A stretch of DNA of 64,000 bases from Planococcus soli (GTDB lineage: Bacteria > Bacillota > Bacilli > Bacillales_A > Planococcaceae): the NCBI RefSeq assembly GCF_016881065.1, contig NZ_WXYN01000050.1, positions 1 to 64,000 of the forward strand, given 5' to 3'. The notes under the pieces were generated by a model. It saw only the letters and a program-made list of their open reading frames with translations, was not told where the DNA came from and ran no database searches. The translations under genes and the position numbers were made by a program. Shown piece by piece: positions 53,003 through 63,717 of this stretch (within the stretch, counting starts at the first letter, position 1; the number at the start of each line of letters is the position of its first letter).

Positions 53003-53869
53003 TTATGATTTCTTTTTTGGAATTTTCACCGTGATTTGATAATATTCTTCGTGCTCTTCTTCCTCCGTAGACAAATCGATGCCGCTTTGGGAAACCATAT
53101 TCAATGATTCTTTGATGGTGTTCATGGCAATTCGCACATCTCTGCTGACTGCTTTTCTGCGTGCCTTCGGTTTCTGGTGTTCTGTGGAAAGCAATTTCGC
53201 CACTTTCACTTCCAGCTGCTTTACATTCAAGCTTTCTTCGACTGTTTCATCAAATAGCTTTTTCTGCATTTCCGCATCTTTCACTTGCAAAAGTGCTCTA
53301 GCATGCCGTTCAGTTAGCAGACGATTCAGCAATGCCGTTTGAATCTCCTCCGGCAATTTCAATAACCGCAGCTTATTTGCTACAGTAGACTGTCCTTTGC
53401 CAAGGCGCTGTGCCAATGCCTCCTGCGTAATTTCCTGTATCTCCAACAGATTCTGATAGGCGTGAGCCTCCTCTATTGAAGTCAATTCTTCCCGCTGAAG
53501 ATTTTCGATCAAGGCAATGGACGCAGTTTCCTTGTCACTCAGGTTCCGGATAATAGCCGGCACTTCTTTCCAATCAAGTGATTTCATTGCACGGAAGCGA
53601 CGTTCTCCAGCAATGATTTCATACTCCCCTTCAGTGCCGGATTTCCGGACAACAATCGGCTGGATGACTCCATGGACATGGATGGTTCTTGCCAATTCCT
53701 CAATCTTCTCTTGATCAAACACTGTTCTTGGCTGAAATTTGTTGGCGTGTATTTTGTCGAGCGGCAATTTCAAGACTTCTTCTGAAGCTTTGGGTTCTGC
53801 CGCTTCTTTCTTCGCTGTCTCATTTGCTTTATCTCCGCCTCCGAAGAAACGGGAAAAAGGACTTTTCAT
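53003..53869 (-). CDS. noc: Nucleoid occlusion protein
   Basis: A 288-residue ParB paralogue. The amphipathic membrane-binding N-terminus [10 protein letters not shown] distinguishes Noc from ParB. The N-domain has [16 protein letters not shown]; the helix-turn-helix has [18 protein letters not shown]. Noc binds its own sites and blocks division over the nucleoid. Start is the ATG at 53869 with AAAGGTGG upstream. A perfect parS precedes the gene. Confidence 0.95.
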   Translation of the reverse strand: MKSPFSRFFGGGDKANETAKKEAAEPKASEEVLKLPLDKIHANKFQPRTVFDQEKIEELARTIHVHGVIQPIVVRKSGTEGEYEIIAGERRFRAMKSLDWKEVPAIIRNLSDKETASIALIENLQREELTSIEEAHAYQNLLEIQEITQEALAQRLGKGQSTVANKLRLLKLPEEIQTALLNRLLTERHARALLQVKDAEMQKKLFDETVEESLNVKQLEVKVAKLLSTEHQKPKARRKAVSRDVRIAMNTIKESLNMVSQSGIDLSTEEEEHEEYYQITVKIPKKKS

Positions 53870-53940
53870 CCTCAAGCACCACCTTTTACTAGCTCACTTT
53901 GCTGCTGGATCTAAATCACTGATGTTCCTAGAAAGTAAAA

Positions 53941-53956
53941 TGTTTCACGTGAAACA
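53941..53956. promoter_or_regulatory. Perfect parS site between rsmG and noc
   Basis: TGTTTCACGTGAAACA matches the consensus TGTTNCACGTGAAACA at every position. It ends at the rsmG stop. Confidence 0.95.
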
Positions 53957-54670
53957 TTAAGAAATTGGGGACTTGTTTGGAACGCCCGCTTTTCTCGGGT
54001 ATTTCCTTGGTGTTTCCTTGAACTTTTTGAAAACCTGAATATAGCGCTCGCTTTCTTCTATCGGCAGGAGGAAAGAATGCACGGCATCCAATTTCACGCC
54101 GAGTTTCTGCAATGCTTTTTCTGCGTCGTCCAATTCATCTGCAGCAGATGCAGCTTTCATTGCCGCAAACACTCCGCCTTTTTTAACAAGCGGCACACAT
54201 AATTCAGCCAAAACTGACAACCGGGCTACGGCACGTGCGGTTACCAAATCATAACTTTCACGGTTCGGAGACTGTCCAAAATCTTCTGCTCTTGAATGGA
54301 CGAATTGAACCTTATTAAGTTCAAGCTTGCTGCTTAAATGCTCCAGAAACTGAATGCGTTTGTTCAAAGAATCCACAATCGTTACTTCGATATGGGGAAA
54401 ACAAATTTTTAGTGGGATACTGGGGAATCCGGCTCCGGCTCCGACATCGCAAAGCTTTATCGGCTTTGTGAAATCCAGATAGAACGCGGCAGTGATCGAG
54501 TCATAAAAGTGCTTTAAGTAAACGGCTGGCTGCTCCGTAATCGCAGTAAGGTTCATCTTTTCATTCCATTCAACCAATTCCTTGTAGTAAACGCGAAATT
54601 GCTCTAGCTGCTGCTCGGTCAAGAGGATCCCTTTTTCACTGAGGGCATCTTTAAACTGTTGTTCATTCAA
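53957..54670 (-). CDS. rsmG: 16S rRNA G527 N7-methyltransferase
   Basis: 237 residues from a TTG at 54670 with GGAGG 8 nt upstream. The frame is open to 54739 but through a terminator hairpin, and 237 matches the family. Rossmann AdoMet motif [17 protein letters not shown] and [12 protein letters not shown] are characteristic. It methylates G527 of 16S rRNA. It lies at the usual place after mnmG. Confidence 0.95.
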   Translation of the reverse strand: MNEQQFKDALSEKGILLTEQQLEQFRVYYKELVEWNEKMNLTAITEQPAVYLKHFYDSITAAFYLDFTKPIKLCDVGAGAGFPSIPLKICFPHIEVTIVDSLNKRIQFLEHLSSKLELNKVQFVHSRAEDFGQSPNRESYDLVTARAVARLSVLAELCVPLVKKGGVFAAMKAASAADELDDAEKALQKLGVKLDAVHSFLLPIEESERYIQVFKKFKETPRKYPRKAGVPNKSPIS

Positions 54671-54713
54671 GCTGGCTTCCTCCCTCTTCTTTATAGGTTT
54701 TCTATGTAAAAGC

Positions 54714-54741
54714 AAATGGGCTGGTGTGAGCCAGCCCATTC
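54714..54741 (-). terminator. Hairpin between mnmG and rsmG
   Basis: AATGGGCTGG/CCAGCCCATT perfect 10-bp stem; the minus strand continues TTTGCTTTTA. Probably partial termination after mnmG. Confidence 0.6.
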
Positions 54742-54766
54742 TGTTGTCTAGCTTATGCCTTTAAGA

Positions 54767-56656
54767 TCAAACTGATATTTTCGCAATCTTTCCTTGTTCA
54801 ATATACACCAATAAGATGGATATGTCAGCCGGATTCACGCCGGATATGCGAGAAGCCTGTGCAATGGACAGCGGACGAACTTCTGCAAGTTTGCCGCGGG
54901 CTTCGGTCGCAATTCCCGATATTGCATGATAATCGATATTGTCTGGAATTTTTTTGTTTTCCATTTTCTTGAGCTTATCGACCTGCTGCAATGATTTTTC
55001 GATATAGCCTTCATATTTAATATGAATTTCGACTTGTTCTTTTACTTCATCTTCTAACTCCACTGTTGAAGGCGTGAGCTGTGAAATCATTTCGTAGGTC
55101 ATTTCCGGGCGTTTCAACAGATCCGCTCCGCGAATGCCGTCTTTCAATTCACTGCCTCCAGCGTCCCGAATCACTTGCTGAGTAGTTTCATTGGGCTTGA
55201 TCATGATGCCTCTCAAGCGCTTGATTTCTTCTTCGATGCGCTCTTTTTTCGCCAGGAATTTCACATAGCGCTCTTCCTTTACCATGCCGATTGCATAAGC
55301 CAGTTCAGTCAGACGTATGTCCGCGTTATCGTGGCGCAGCAATAAACGGTATTCCGCACGGGATGTCAGCAACCGATACGGTTCGTTGGTCCCTTTTGTC
55401 ACCAAATCATCGATCAAAACACCGATATAAGCATCCGAGCGGCTCAAAATAACTTCTTCTTTGCCGAGCACTTTAGCCGCTGCATTGATTCCTGCCATCA
55501 ACCCTTGGCCCGCTGCTTCTTCGTAGCCGGAAGTTCCGTTGATCTGTCCTGCAGTGTAAAGATTTTCGATCCGTTTTGACTCCAGGGTCGGCCATAATTG
55601 CGTTGGCACGATGGAATCATATTCAATGGCATATCCAGCACGCATCATTTCGGCCTTCTCAAGCCCTGGAATCGATTCTAACAGCTTCCGCTGCACATGT
55701 TCAGGCAAACTGGTTGAAAGGCCTTGCACGTAAACCTCGCGCGTATTACGGCCTTCCGGCTCCAGGAAGATCTGATGGCGCGGCTTGTCGTTGAAACGCA
55801 CCACTTTGTCTTCAATCGAAGGACAATAGCGCGGTCCTGTACCTTTGATCATCCCGGAATACATCGGCGACAGGTGAAGATTGTCATCTATGACCTGGTG
55901 CGTCTGTTCGTTTGTATAAGTCAGCCAGCATGGCAGCTGATCCGTAATGTATTCAGTCGTTTCGTAGCTGAAAGCGCGCGGCACGTCATCACCGGGCTGA
56001 ATTTCGGTTTTGCTGTAGTCAATGCTGTTGCTGTTGACGCGTGGAGGCGTCCCAGTTTTGAAACGAACCGTTTCAAAGCCGAGTTTCTCCAGATTTTCTG
56101 CCAATTTAATGGAAGGCTGCTGATTGTTCGGTCCGCTTGAATAGCGAAGATCTCCAATGATAATCTCACCGCGCAGGAATGTTCCTGTGGTAATAACAAC
56201 GGAGTTGGCACGGTAAATGCCTCCTACTTGTGTGATCAACCCTTGGATTTTGCCATCTTCGACAACCAATTCTTCAGCAATTCCTTGATGCAAAGTTAAA
56301 TTCGGCTCTTCTTCCATCAGGCGTTTCATTTCCTGCTGGTAAAGCACTTTATCGGCTTGTGCACGCAATGCGCGAACAGCCGGTCCTTTTGCGGTATTCA
56401 ACATTCTCATTTGAATGTGTGTTTTATCGATAACGCGGCCCATGGCTCCGCCAAGTGCGTCAATTTCACGTACAACAATGCCTTTTGCGGGCCCGCCGAT
56501 AGACGGGTTGCATGGCATAAATGCGATCATATCCAGATTCATCGTCAAAACAAGTGTTTTAGCACCCATCCGTGCCGAGGCAAGAGCAGCTTCCGCTCCT
56601 GCATGTCCGGCTCCTACAACGATGACATCGAACGTGCCTGCTTCGTATTGTGGCAT
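54767..56656 (-). CDS. mnmG: tRNA uridine 5-carboxymethylaminomethyl modification enzyme MnmG
   Basis: A 629-residue FAD protein. FAD-binding motif [19 protein letters not shown], the [11 protein letters not shown] block and the C-terminal helical domain ending [10 protein letters not shown] are all present. With MnmE it modifies the wobble uridine of several tRNAs. Length and order mnmE-mnmG-rsmG are standard. Confidence 0.97.
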   Translation of the reverse strand: MPQYEAGTFDVIVVGAGHAGAEAALASARMGAKTLVLTMNLDMIAFMPCNPSIGGPAKGIVVREIDALGGAMGRVIDKTHIQMRMLNTAKGPAVRALRAQADKVLYQQEMKRLMEEEPNLTLHQGIAEELVVEDGKIQGLITQVGGIYRANSVVITTGTFLRGEIIIGDLRYSSGPNNQQPSIKLAENLEKLGFETVRFKTGTPPRVNSNSIDYSKTEIQPGDDVPRAFSYETTEYITDQLPCWLTYTNEQTHQVIDDNLHLSPMYSGMIKGTGPRYCPSIEDKVVRFNDKPRHQIFLEPEGRNTREVYVQGLSTSLPEHVQRKLLESIPGLEKAEMMRAGYAIEYDSIVPTQLWPTLESKRIENLYTAGQINGTSGYEEAAGQGLMAGINAAAKVLGKEEVILSRSDAYIGVLIDDLVTKGTNEPYRLLTSRAEYRLLLRHDNADIRLTELAYAIGMVKEERYVKFLAKKERIEEEIKRLRGIMIKPNETTQQVIRDAGGSELKDGIRGADLLKRPEMTYEMISQLTPSTVELEDEVKEQVEIHIKYEGYIEKSLQQVDKLKKMENKKIPDNIDYHAISGIATEARGKLAEVRPLSIAQASRISGVNPADISILLVYIEQGKIAKISV

Positions 56657-56678
56657 GTTCGTTCATTCCCTTCGAGTT

Positions 56679-58064
56679 TTATTTCCCTAGGCAGAACTGA
56701 GAGAATAATTGGTTCAGGAGGCCGTCATCTGCGGTATCTCCAATAATTTCACCAAGAATCTCCCATGTTCGGGTAACGTCAATTTGAATCATATCTACGG
56801 GAACTTCCATTTCAGCTGCTTCAATGGCATCTGAGATGGTTTTGTGTGCCTGATGCAGCAATGCAATATGGCGCACATTGGATACATAGGTCATGTCCCC
56901 TGCTTCGATTTCCCCTTGGAAAAACAAGGCAGCAATGGCTTCTTCAAGCTGGTCGATGCCTTCTTCTTCTATCAGGGAAGTTGTCACCAGCAGTTTATCG
57001 CCGGCCAGTTTCTGCACTTGTTCCAAGTCGATTTTCTGCGGCAAATCGGTTTTATTGATAACGACAATATAGTCCATATCCTTGACAGTTTCAAACAGCA
57101 GCTCGTCTTCCGGAGTCAACGCTTCTGAATAGTTCAGAACGTATAGAATCAAATCGGCTTCTTTCAGCACTTTGCGTGAACGTTCAACGCCGATCCGCTC
57201 GACAATATCCTCAGTTTCCCGAATCCCTGCCGTATCGACCAAACGCAGCGGCACTCCGCGAACATTTACGTATTCTTCTATTATATCACGGGTTGTTCCC
57301 GCTATTTCTGTGACAATGGCTTTATTTTCCTGAACAAGGCTGTTCAAAAGAGAAGATTTTCCGACATTGGGACGTCCCAGAATGACGGTTGAAAGCCCTT
57401 CTCTTAAGATTTTACCTTGCGAGGACGTTTGCAGCAGTTTATCGATTTCCGAACGGACCCATTTTGATTTTTCCAGCATGATCGGACGCGTCATTTCTTC
57501 CACATCGTCATATTCCGGGTAATCAATATTCACTTCCATTTGGGCAATCGATTCCAACAGCGCCTGTCGAAGCGTGCCAATCAGCTTCGACAGCTTCCCT
57601 TCCATCTGGTTGAGTGCAACATCCATGGCACGGTCGGTCTTCGCACGAATCAGGTCCATAACTGCCTCTGCCTGTGACAAATCGATGCGGCCGTTCAAAA
57701 ATGCCCGTTTGGTAAACTCCCCAGGCTCCGCAAGCCTTGCTCCAGCGCGCAATGCCAGTTCAAGCACCCGGTTGACGGAGACAATGCCGCCGTGGCAGTT
57801 GATTTCGATGACATCTTCGCGTGTGAACGTTTTAGGAGCTTTCATCAGTGACACCATAACTTCTTCTACAACTTCAGCAGTTGCCGGATCTTCAAGATGC
57901 CCGTAGTGGATCGTATGGGTAGGCTGAGCAGCCAATGCTTTCTTGCTGGCAGCCCGGAATAATTTATCTGCAATAGCTACAGCTTCCGGACCGCTCAAGC
58001 GGACAATCGCGATTGCTCCCTCTCCGCTCGGTGTCGATATGGCAGCGATTGTATCGAATTCCAT
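56679..58064 (-). CDS. mnmE: tRNA modification GTPase MnmE
   Basis: 461 residues from the ATG at 58064 (GAGGAGGG upstream). The N-terminal formyl-THF-binding domain, helical domain, inserted G-domain ([24 protein letters not shown]) and C-terminal FCLGK with the catalytic Cys are all present. It partners MnmG. A palindromic DnaA-box-like sequence lies about 117 nt upstream. Confidence 0.97.
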   Translation of the reverse strand: MEFDTIAAISTPSGEGAIAIVRLSGPEAVAIADKLFRAASKKALAAQPTHTIHYGHLEDPATAEVVEEVMVSLMKAPKTFTREDVIEINCHGGIVSVNRVLELALRAGARLAEPGEFTKRAFLNGRIDLSQAEAVMDLIRAKTDRAMDVALNQMEGKLSKLIGTLRQALLESIAQMEVNIDYPEYDDVEEMTRPIMLEKSKWVRSEIDKLLQTSSQGKILREGLSTVILGRPNVGKSSLLNSLVQENKAIVTEIAGTTRDIIEEYVNVRGVPLRLVDTAGIRETEDIVERIGVERSRKVLKEADLILYVLNYSEALTPEDELLFETVKDMDYIVVINKTDLPQKIDLEQVQKLAGDKLLVTTSLIEEEGIDQLEEAIAALFFQGEIEAGDMTYVSNVRHIALLHQAHKTISDAIEAAEMEVPVDMIQIDVTRTWEILGEIIGDTADDGLLNQLFSQFCLGK

Positions 58065-58180
58065 GATGTTCCCTCCTCTTAAGAAAAGCGGCAGCGCCGT
58101 CCTGTGGATAAAAAACAAAGCTGCGCTGCAGCCCGAATGCCGAAATATATGTTCATAACTTTATTTTACACTCTAAAAAA

Positions 58181-58200
58181 GTTGTCCACATGTGGACAAC
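58181..58200. promoter_or_regulatory. Palindrome of two DnaA-box-like sequences upstream of mnmE
   Basis: GTTGTCCACATGTGGACAAC is a perfect 20-bp palindrome made of two overlapping one-mismatch DnaA boxes (TTGTCCACA and its inverse). Confidence 0.5.
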
Positions 58201-58300
58201 CAGTAAATGCACATGGCTTTCTAACATACTACAATAGCATAAAGCAGCCGAAATCAAAAGAAGCAGTGCTCTGTTTTAATAAATTTCGTTAATTGGGCAT

Positions 58301-58327
58301 AAAAAAAAACCCGCCATGCCGGCGGGC
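58301..58327 (-). terminator. Terminator after jag
   Basis: CCCGCC-ATGCC-GGCGGG hairpin; nine or more Ts on the minus strand. Confidence 0.85.
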
Positions 58328-58333
58328 TTCAGC

Positions 58334-59065
58334 TTATCTATGCGGCTCAATGACGAGATAACGGTTGGGATCTTTTCCTTCCGAATGTGTATCAATGTCC
58401 AAACGTCTTGATAGTGCCTGGTGAATGACTTTTCGCTCGTAAGACGGCATCGGTTCAAATTGAACCCGTCCGCCGGTCCGAATTGCTTTGTCCGCCATCC
58501 GATCCGCCAATTGCTCCAGCGTCTCCTGACGGCGTTCACGGTAGTTCTCAGCGTCCAGTTGAACCATCATAAACTGGTTGGAATATTTGTTGGCAACAAG
58601 CTGCGCCAATTGCTGAAGGGAGTTCAACGTTTGTCCTCGTTTGCCGATCAGCATGGCCACTTTCTCACTTTCCAAATAAAAACTGACTTTTTTGCCTCGA
58701 TGCTCATGAGTAATCGATAAATCCTCGATCTTCATCCCTTTGGCAATCGATTGGATGTAATTTTTTGTTTCTTGAATCGCCTGTTCATTGGAGACTGCAG
58801 GAACTTCTTCCTCTTCTCCCTCTTTTACAGGCGGAACTTCGGATGTTTCGTGGATTTCAACAGCTTTTTCTGCTTTTTCCGGAAGCGGAGTTTTTTCAAT
58901 TACGGTAACTTCAACTTCTGCTTTTTTGGCACCGAAACCGAAAAACCCTTTTTTCTCTTCCTGAATGACTTCTATCTTAACTTCTTCACGTGTAACTTGG
59001 AGTTTTTCTAATGCTTCAGATATCGCGCTTTCAACAGTTGGACCCGTTTGCGTAATCTGTTTCAC
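58334..59065 (-). CDS. jag: Jag/KhpB RNA-binding protein
   Basis: A 243-residue protein. N-terminal Jag-N domain (residues 1-50), acidic linker, KH domain (VAMLIGKRGQTLNSLQQLAQ) and R3H domain (MPSYERKVIHQALS, SEGKDPNRYLVI). It binds RNA and affects cell-wall synthesis in Firmicutes. GTG start overlaps the yidC TGA stop (GTGA). Confidence 0.94.
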   Translation of the reverse strand: MKQITQTGPTVESAISEALEKLQVTREEVKIEVIQEEKKGFFGFGAKKAEVEVTVIEKTPLPEKAEKAVEIHETSEVPPVKEGEEEEVPAVSNEQAIQETKNYIQSIAKGMKIEDLSITHEHRGKKVSFYLESEKVAMLIGKRGQTLNSLQQLAQLVANKYSNQFMMVQLDAENYRERRQETLEQLADRMADKAIRTGGRVQFEPMPSYERKVIHQALSRRLDIDTHSEGKDPNRYLVIEPHR

Positions 59066-59847
59066 TTTTTAACCCCTCCTGCTTTCGTTTTAACAGGCTG
59101 CTGTACTGCTGCGGTTTTCTCCCACGGACGGTAAATGAACAAGTTTTGGATAAGCGAAATGATATTTCCGATAACCCAGTAAAGCGTCAATGCAGAAGGC
59201 AAAACAATACCGAATCCGATGATCATTACCGGCATGAAATACATCATGATCTTCATTTGCGGATTGTCCATTGATGGTCCAGTCCGCAAAACGATAAATT
59301 GCATCAAACCAGCGATAATGGCTAAAATGATGCTTGGTTCTGCCAGCGGAAAAATCAGAAATGCGCCCAAATCGATTTCAGGCGTGCTGTTCATGCGGCT
59401 AATGGCATGATAAAAACCAATTAAGACCGGCATTTGAATCAATACAGGCAAACAACCTGCCATCGGATTGACGCCTTTTTCCTGGAACAGCGCCATCATT
59501 TCTTTTTGGTATTTCTGTTGTGTGACAGCATCTTTAGACTTGTACTTTTCTTTCAATTTCACAAGTTCAGGCTGTACTTCCTGCATACGTTTTGAGCTTT
59601 TCGTTTGTTTGATCATCAATGGCAGCATTACCAACCGGATGATAACCGTAACTGCGATAATCCCGAAACCGTAAGTTCCCAGTAAATCCTTAAAGAACAC
59701 AATGGCTGACACCAATGGCCAAACGATAAATTCATTCCAAAATCCTTCACTCTGGTCACTGATCGGCTGATCAAACTCTGTACAGCCGGAAAGCAGCAAC
59801 GTTACTGCAATCAGTGAAATAAGCAAAACTAATTTCTTATTCACCAT
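59062..59847 (-). CDS. yidC: Membrane protein insertase YidC/SpoIIIJ
   Basis: A 261-residue YidC1-type insertase. A lipoprotein signal with lipobox LLSGC is followed by five transmembrane segments. The conserved Arg lies in ITVIIRLVMLPLMIKQTKSS; the C1 loop is basic. It inserts proteins alone or with Sec. It precedes jag, as in all Bacillales. Confidence 0.96.
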   Translation of the reverse strand: MVNKKLVLLISLIAVTLLLSGCTEFDQPISDQSEGFWNEFIVWPLVSAIVFFKDLLGTYGFGIIAVTVIIRLVMLPLMIKQTKSSKRMQEVQPELVKLKEKYKSKDAVTQQKYQKEMMALFQEKGVNPMAGCLPVLIQMPVLIGFYHAISRMNSTPEIDLGAFLIFPLAEPSIILAIIAGLMQFIVLRTGPSMDNPQMKIMMYFMPVMIIGFGIVLPSALTLYWVIGNIISLIQNLFIYRPWEKTAAVQQPVKTKAGGVKK

Positions 59848-59904
59848 TTTTCCCCCAAACTAATTTTCAATTACTTCTATAATACATCTATTCTGCGTGG
59901 TCTT

Positions 59905-60246
59905 CTACTTCCTTGGCAATGCACGTGCAATCTTCAATACATGTTCGAGACTTTTTTTGCTTTCGTGAAAATCCAATGTGGCCGCCTGTGGTCGGGCGAT
60001 GATAATGTAATCTGCATTCGGCAATAAATCGTCTTTCAATTCCAAGAAAGTCTGCCGGATATAGCGTTTGATGCGGTTGCGTGCGACTGCATTCCCTACT
60101 TTTTTGCTGACGGACAATCCCAGGCGAAATTCAGTTTGTTCATCCTTTAATACATAAACGATAAACTGCCGATTCGCAAAAGATTTTCCTTTTTTAAAGA
60201 TATGCTGAAATTCTTTGTTCTTCTTGATCCGTTGGTGCTTGTTCAT
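59905..60246 (-). CDS. rnpA: Ribonuclease P protein component
   Basis: A 113-residue basic protein with [25 protein letters not shown], the RNR motif region that contacts precursor tRNA and RNase P RNA. Downstream of rpmH in the classical arrangement. A terminator-like hairpin lies between the two. Confidence 0.96.
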   Translation of the reverse strand: MNKHQRIKKNKEFQHIFKKGKSFANRQFIVYVLKDEQTEFRLGLSVSKKVGNAVARNRIKRYIRQTFLELKDDLLPNADYIIIARPQAATLDFHESKKSLEHVLKIARALPRK

Positions 60247-60295
60247 TCTTTCACCTGCTTATTGTGATGCTTTCCCGCCAAAATTAGGGCAGAAA

Positions 60296-60326
60296 AGAAA
60301 AAAAAGACCACTGATGCGGTCAGTGG
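60296..60326 (-). terminator. Hairpin between rpmH and rnpA
   Basis: CCACTGA-TGCGG-TCAGTGG with a long T run on the minus strand. Likely limits rnpA transcription relative to the abundant rpmH mRNA. Confidence 0.75.
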
Positions 60327-60328
60327 AC

Positions 60329-60466
60329 TTAAGCTGATAATACTTTTCTTCCTTTACGACGGCGTGCAGCTATTACTCTGCGTCCGTTTTTTGTGCTCAT
60401 ACGTGCTCTGAAGCCGTGTACTTTGCTGTGCTTGCGTGTATTTGGTTGGTATGTGCGCAATGTCAT
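60329..60466 (-). CDS. rpmH: 50S ribosomal protein L34
   Basis: A 45-residue L34: [20 protein letters not shown] and [19 protein letters not shown] are diagnostic. The N-terminus is MTLRTYQPN, one residue longer than the usual MKRTYQPN. AGGAGGTG lies 7 nt before the ATG. A strong promoter lies about 55 bp upstream. Confidence 0.97.
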   Translation of the reverse strand: MTLRTYQPNTRKHSKVHGFRARMSTKNGRRVIAARRRKGRKVLSA

Positions 60467-60521
60467 ATGTGACACCTCCTATAATAAGAGTTAACTATTT
60501 TTACTAAAGACAGTCTCGACT

Positions 60522-60551
60522 ATTATAAAGGCGCACGGGTGCAAATGTCAA
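60522..60551 (-). promoter_or_regulatory. Sigma-A promoter of rpmH
   Basis: TTGACA (60551-60546) and TATAAT (60527-60522), both consensus, minus strand, 18-bp spacer. Confidence 0.9.
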
Positions 60552-60600
60552 TGTCTTATTGTAAAAGGCTACTACATCTCTTTTCTCCGCCTCTTTCAAG

Positions 60601-60957
60601 TTATACACAGATCGAAACTTTATCCCTTGATGTCCTGTGCACTATTTTTTTCTCCAAAATAATTATCCACATGCCTTATCTACAGTTTTTTAACATACAA
60701 AGCCCTTGTGGATAGTTCTTGTGTGAGCAAAAAAAGTTATGTGGATAACTTAAAGAACTTCTTGTATTGTCTCATCTTTTTTGGTAACATTAACTTGTTT
60801 TCACTTGTTAATAGTTTTCACCCTAAATAAGTTATCCACAAATTGTGGGTAAGGTGTGGATAGTTATTCACCACCTTGTTTGCAAATGTTATCCACAAGC
60901 TGTGGTTTTGTGTATGATATACTTTAAAATATAGTTACATATAAAGGAGACGAGCTA
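60601..60957. other. oriC: oriC, upstream DnaA-box region (incAB-like)
   Basis: DnaA boxes at 60663, 60832 and 60889 (TTATCCACA) and inverted at 60740 (TGTGGATAA). Near-boxes lie at 60601, 60676, 60707, 60844, 60855 and 60864. They lie in the rpmH-dnaA gap and serve both origin activity and dnaA autoregulation. A -10-like TATGAT/TATACT around 60913-60923 precedes dnaA. Confidence 0.9.
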
Positions 60958-62301
60958 TTGGAACACTTAGACGAACTTTGGTCGAGTGTCTTAGCCCAAG
61001 TTGAAACTAAAATCTCCAAACCAAGTTTTGAAACGTGGTTAAAATCGACAAAACTTTTATCCTACCAGGATGATACCGTCACTATTTCAGCGCCGAATTC
61101 CTTTGCACGTGATTGGTTGGAAAACCATTACGTACACTTGATTACCGGAATTTTATCGGATTCCACCGGTGATGATATGATGATCAAATTTGTTGTGCCC
61201 AAAGATCAGGATATGGATGATTTTCAACTCCCTGCGCCTCGTGTTAAACCGGGACAAGACCAGCAGCAAGAGTTTTTGCCTGGCATGCTGAATCCTAAAT
61301 ACACTTTCGATACGTTTGTAATTGGTTCAGGCAACCGCTTCGCCCATGCCGCCTCTTTGGCCGTGGCCGAAGCGCCAGCAAAAGCTTATAACCCGCTGTT
61401 TATCTATGGGGGAGTAGGACTTGGCAAGACACATTTAATGCATGCAATCGGACATTATGTCCTGGAACACAATCCGAACGCCAAAGTGGTTTACTTATCT
61501 TCGGAGAAATTTACAAATGAATTTATCAATTCGATCCGCGACAATAAAACTGGCGAATTCCGTGATAAATACAGGGGTGTCGACATTCTCCTCATTGATG
61601 ATATCCAGTTTTTAGCAGGCAAAGAGCAGACACAGGAAGAATTTTTCCATACATTCAACACCTTGCACGAAGAGTCCAAACAGATCATCATTTCGAGTGA
61701 CCGGCCTCCAAAAGAGATCCCGACACTGGAAGATCGCCTCCGCTCCCGCTTTGAATGGGGCTTGATCACGGATATTACACCTCCTGATTTGGAAACCCGG
61801 ATTGCTATTTTGCGCAAGAAAGCAAAAGCGGATGGATTGGACATTCCAAACGACGTCATGACCTATATCGCCAATTCCATCGATTCGAATATCCGCGAAC
61901 TTGAAGGGGCGCTAATCCGTGTTGTGGCTTATTCCTCTTTGATCAACCGCGATATGAGTGCGGAACTGGCTGCAGAAGCTTTAAAAGACATTATGCCGAA
62001 CTCAAAGCCGAAGGTTATCACGATTTTAGATATCCAAAATGCAGTCGGCGAGCAGTTTAACGTCAAACTGGAAGATTTTAAAACCAAACGCCGGACAAAG
62101 GATATTGCCTATCCACGCCAGGTCGCGATGTACCTGTCCCGTGAAATGACCGATTTCTCTTTGCCCAAAATCGGCGAGGAATTTGGCGGGCGCGATCACA
62201 CAACCGTTATTCACGCACATGACAAAATTTCTAAAATGCTAAAAGACAATCAGCAGCTTCAGCAAGACGTCAAAGACATCAAAAGTGCGCTTGGCAAGTA
62301 A
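60958..62301 (+). CDS. dnaA: Chromosomal replication initiator DnaA
   Basis: A 447-residue AAA+ initiator starting with TTG at 60958 (AAGGAG 8 nt upstream). Domain I (residues 1-80), a short linker II, domain III with Walker [16 protein letters not shown] and Walker [13 protein letters not shown], and domain IV with [15 protein letters not shown] that reads DnaA boxes. It is flanked on both sides by DnaA-box arrays, and is followed by dnaN. Confidence 0.98.
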   Translation: MEHLDELWSSVLAQVETKISKPSFETWLKSTKLLSYQDDTVTISAPNSFARDWLENHYVHLITGILSDSTGDDMMIKFVVPKDQDMDDFQLPAPRVKPGQDQQQEFLPGMLNPKYTFDTFVIGSGNRFAHAASLAVAEAPAKAYNPLFIYGGVGLGKTHLMHAIGHYVLEHNPNAKVVYLSSEKFTNEFINSIRDNKTGEFRDKYRGVDILLIDDIQFLAGKEQTQEEFFHTFNTLHEESKQIIISSDRPPKEIPTLEDRLRSRFEWGLITDITPPDLETRIAILRKKAKADGLDIPNDVMTYIANSIDSNIRELEGALIRVVAYSSLINRDMSAELAAEALKDIMPNSKPKVITILDIQNAVGEQFNVKLEDFKTKRRTKDIAYPRQVAMYLSREMTDFSLPKIGEEFGGRDHTTVIHAHDKISKMLKDNQQLQQDVKDIKSALGK

Positions 62302-62308
62302 AAAAGGC

Positions 62309-62460
62309 TGTGGATAACCCAATAAATAAGCAAGCAGTTTATGCACAGACTGTCTACATGTGGATAAGCTGCTTTTATTGACTCTATGGGGCTTATCCAC
62401 ATATTCACAGCCCCTACTACTACTATTACTTTAAAAGCCTTTAAATAAAATATATATATA
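62309..62460. other. oriC: oriC, downstream region with basal unwinding sequence (incC-like)
   Basis: DnaA boxes at 62309 and 62359 (inverted) and 62393 (TTATCCACA); near-box TTATGCACA at 62339. Next come TTCACAG, CCCC, then CTACTACTACTATTAC (DnaA-trio-like, 62411-62426) and the AT-rich AATAAAATATATATATA. The order box-GC patch-trios-AT matches the B. subtilis basal origin unwinding system. Confidence 0.9.
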
Positions 62461-62474
62461 AGCGAGGTTCGAGA

Positions 62475-63611
62475 ATGAAATTCGAGATAAAACGTGAGCG
62501 ATTAGTTGAAGGATTAAACGATGTAATGAAAGCGGTAAGTTCAAAAACCACGATTCCGATCTTAACGGGAATAAAAATGGATGTTTCTTCAGATGGAATG
62601 AGATTGACAGGCAGTGATTCAGATATCACGATCCAAACATTTATCCCAGCAGAAGAAGATGGGGAACAGATTATCCAAGTAACAGATGGAGGAAGCATTG
62701 TTCTCCAAGCCAAAGTTTTTGGGGAGATCATTCGCAAATTGCCGACAAATGAAGTGGAAATTGAAATCACAGGAAATTTCCAGACACATATCCGTTCTGG
62801 GAAATCTGAATTCCACTTGATCGGACTGGATGCAATGGATTATCCACAATTGCCTGATATCCAAGATGATCGTTTGTTTACGATTCCAGCGGATCTGCTT
62901 AAGACCATTAACCGTGAAACGGTCTTTGCTGTATCAAGTTCTGAAACGCGCCCTGTATTGACAGGCGTCCATTGGGAAGTAAAAGATGGAGAACTTGTTT
63001 GTGTAGCAACCGACAGCCATCGTTTGGCACGCCGTAAAACCAAACTGGAAACTTTGCCGGAAGGGGAATACAGCGTCGTAATTCCTGGTAAAAGCTTGAC
63101 CGAATTAAACAAAATTCTGGATGATACTTCTGAAGCCGTCGAAATCGTCATGACCAACCAACAGGTTTTATTCAAATCCAAGCACATTCTTTTCTTCTCA
63201 CGTCTATTGGAAGGGAACTATCCGGATACGACCCGTTTAATCCCGGCAGAATACAAGACTACCGTCACCGTAAACGGCCGTTCGCTCCTGCAGGCGATTG
63301 ACCGGGCATCTTTGCTCGCAAGAGAAGAACGCAATAACGTTGTCCGCTTCTCCGCAAGTGCAGGAAACGAAGTGGAAGTTTCTTCTAACTCGCCTGAAGT
63401 AGGAAAAGTAGAAGAGCAGCTTCAAGCCCAAAGCATCGAAGGAGAAGAACTGAAAATCTCTTTCAGTGCTAAATTTATGATGGATGCTCTAAAAGCGATC
63501 GACGGACAAGATGTCGTCATTCAGTTTACTGGAGCGATGCGTCCATTCATTTTGAAATCGGCATTGGACGACTCGATTTTGCAGCTGATTCTTCCTGTCC
63601 GAACATATTAA
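62475..63611 (+). CDS. dnaN: DNA polymerase III beta clamp
   Basis: A 378-residue sliding clamp with the three repeated domains (e.g. ETRPVLTGVHWEV, SHRLARRK) and the C-terminal ALDDSILQLILPVRTY, the end that closes the partner-binding pocket. It is loaded onto DNA to tether polymerases. Same strand as dnaA, 173 bp downstream. Confidence 0.97.
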   Translation: MKFEIKRERLVEGLNDVMKAVSSKTTIPILTGIKMDVSSDGMRLTGSDSDITIQTFIPAEEDGEQIIQVTDGGSIVLQAKVFGEIIRKLPTNEVEIEITGNFQTHIRSGKSEFHLIGLDAMDYPQLPDIQDDRLFTIPADLLKTINRETVFAVSSSETRPVLTGVHWEVKDGELVCVATDSHRLARRKTKLETLPEGEYSVVIPGKSLTELNKILDDTSEAVEIVMTNQQVLFKSKHILFFSRLLEGNYPDTTRLIPAEYKTTVTVNGRSLLQAIDRASLLAREERNNVVRFSASAGNEVEVSSNSPEVGKVEEQLQAQSIEGEELKISFSAKFMMDALKAIDGQDVVIQFTGAMRPFILKSALDDSILQLILPVRTY

Positions 63612-63629
63612 ATTTAAAACACACCCTCA

Positions 63630-63662
63630 GGATAGCCATCTAGGCTATCCTTTTTACTTTTT
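63630..63662 (+). terminator. Terminator after dnaN
   Basis: GGATAGCC-ATCTA-GGCTATCC followed by TTTTTACTTTTT. Confidence 0.85.
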
Positions 63663-63717
63663 AGCTAAAATAGGGTAAAATAGAGGGATAGACTATGAAT
63701 CGAAGGATGAGTGCATT

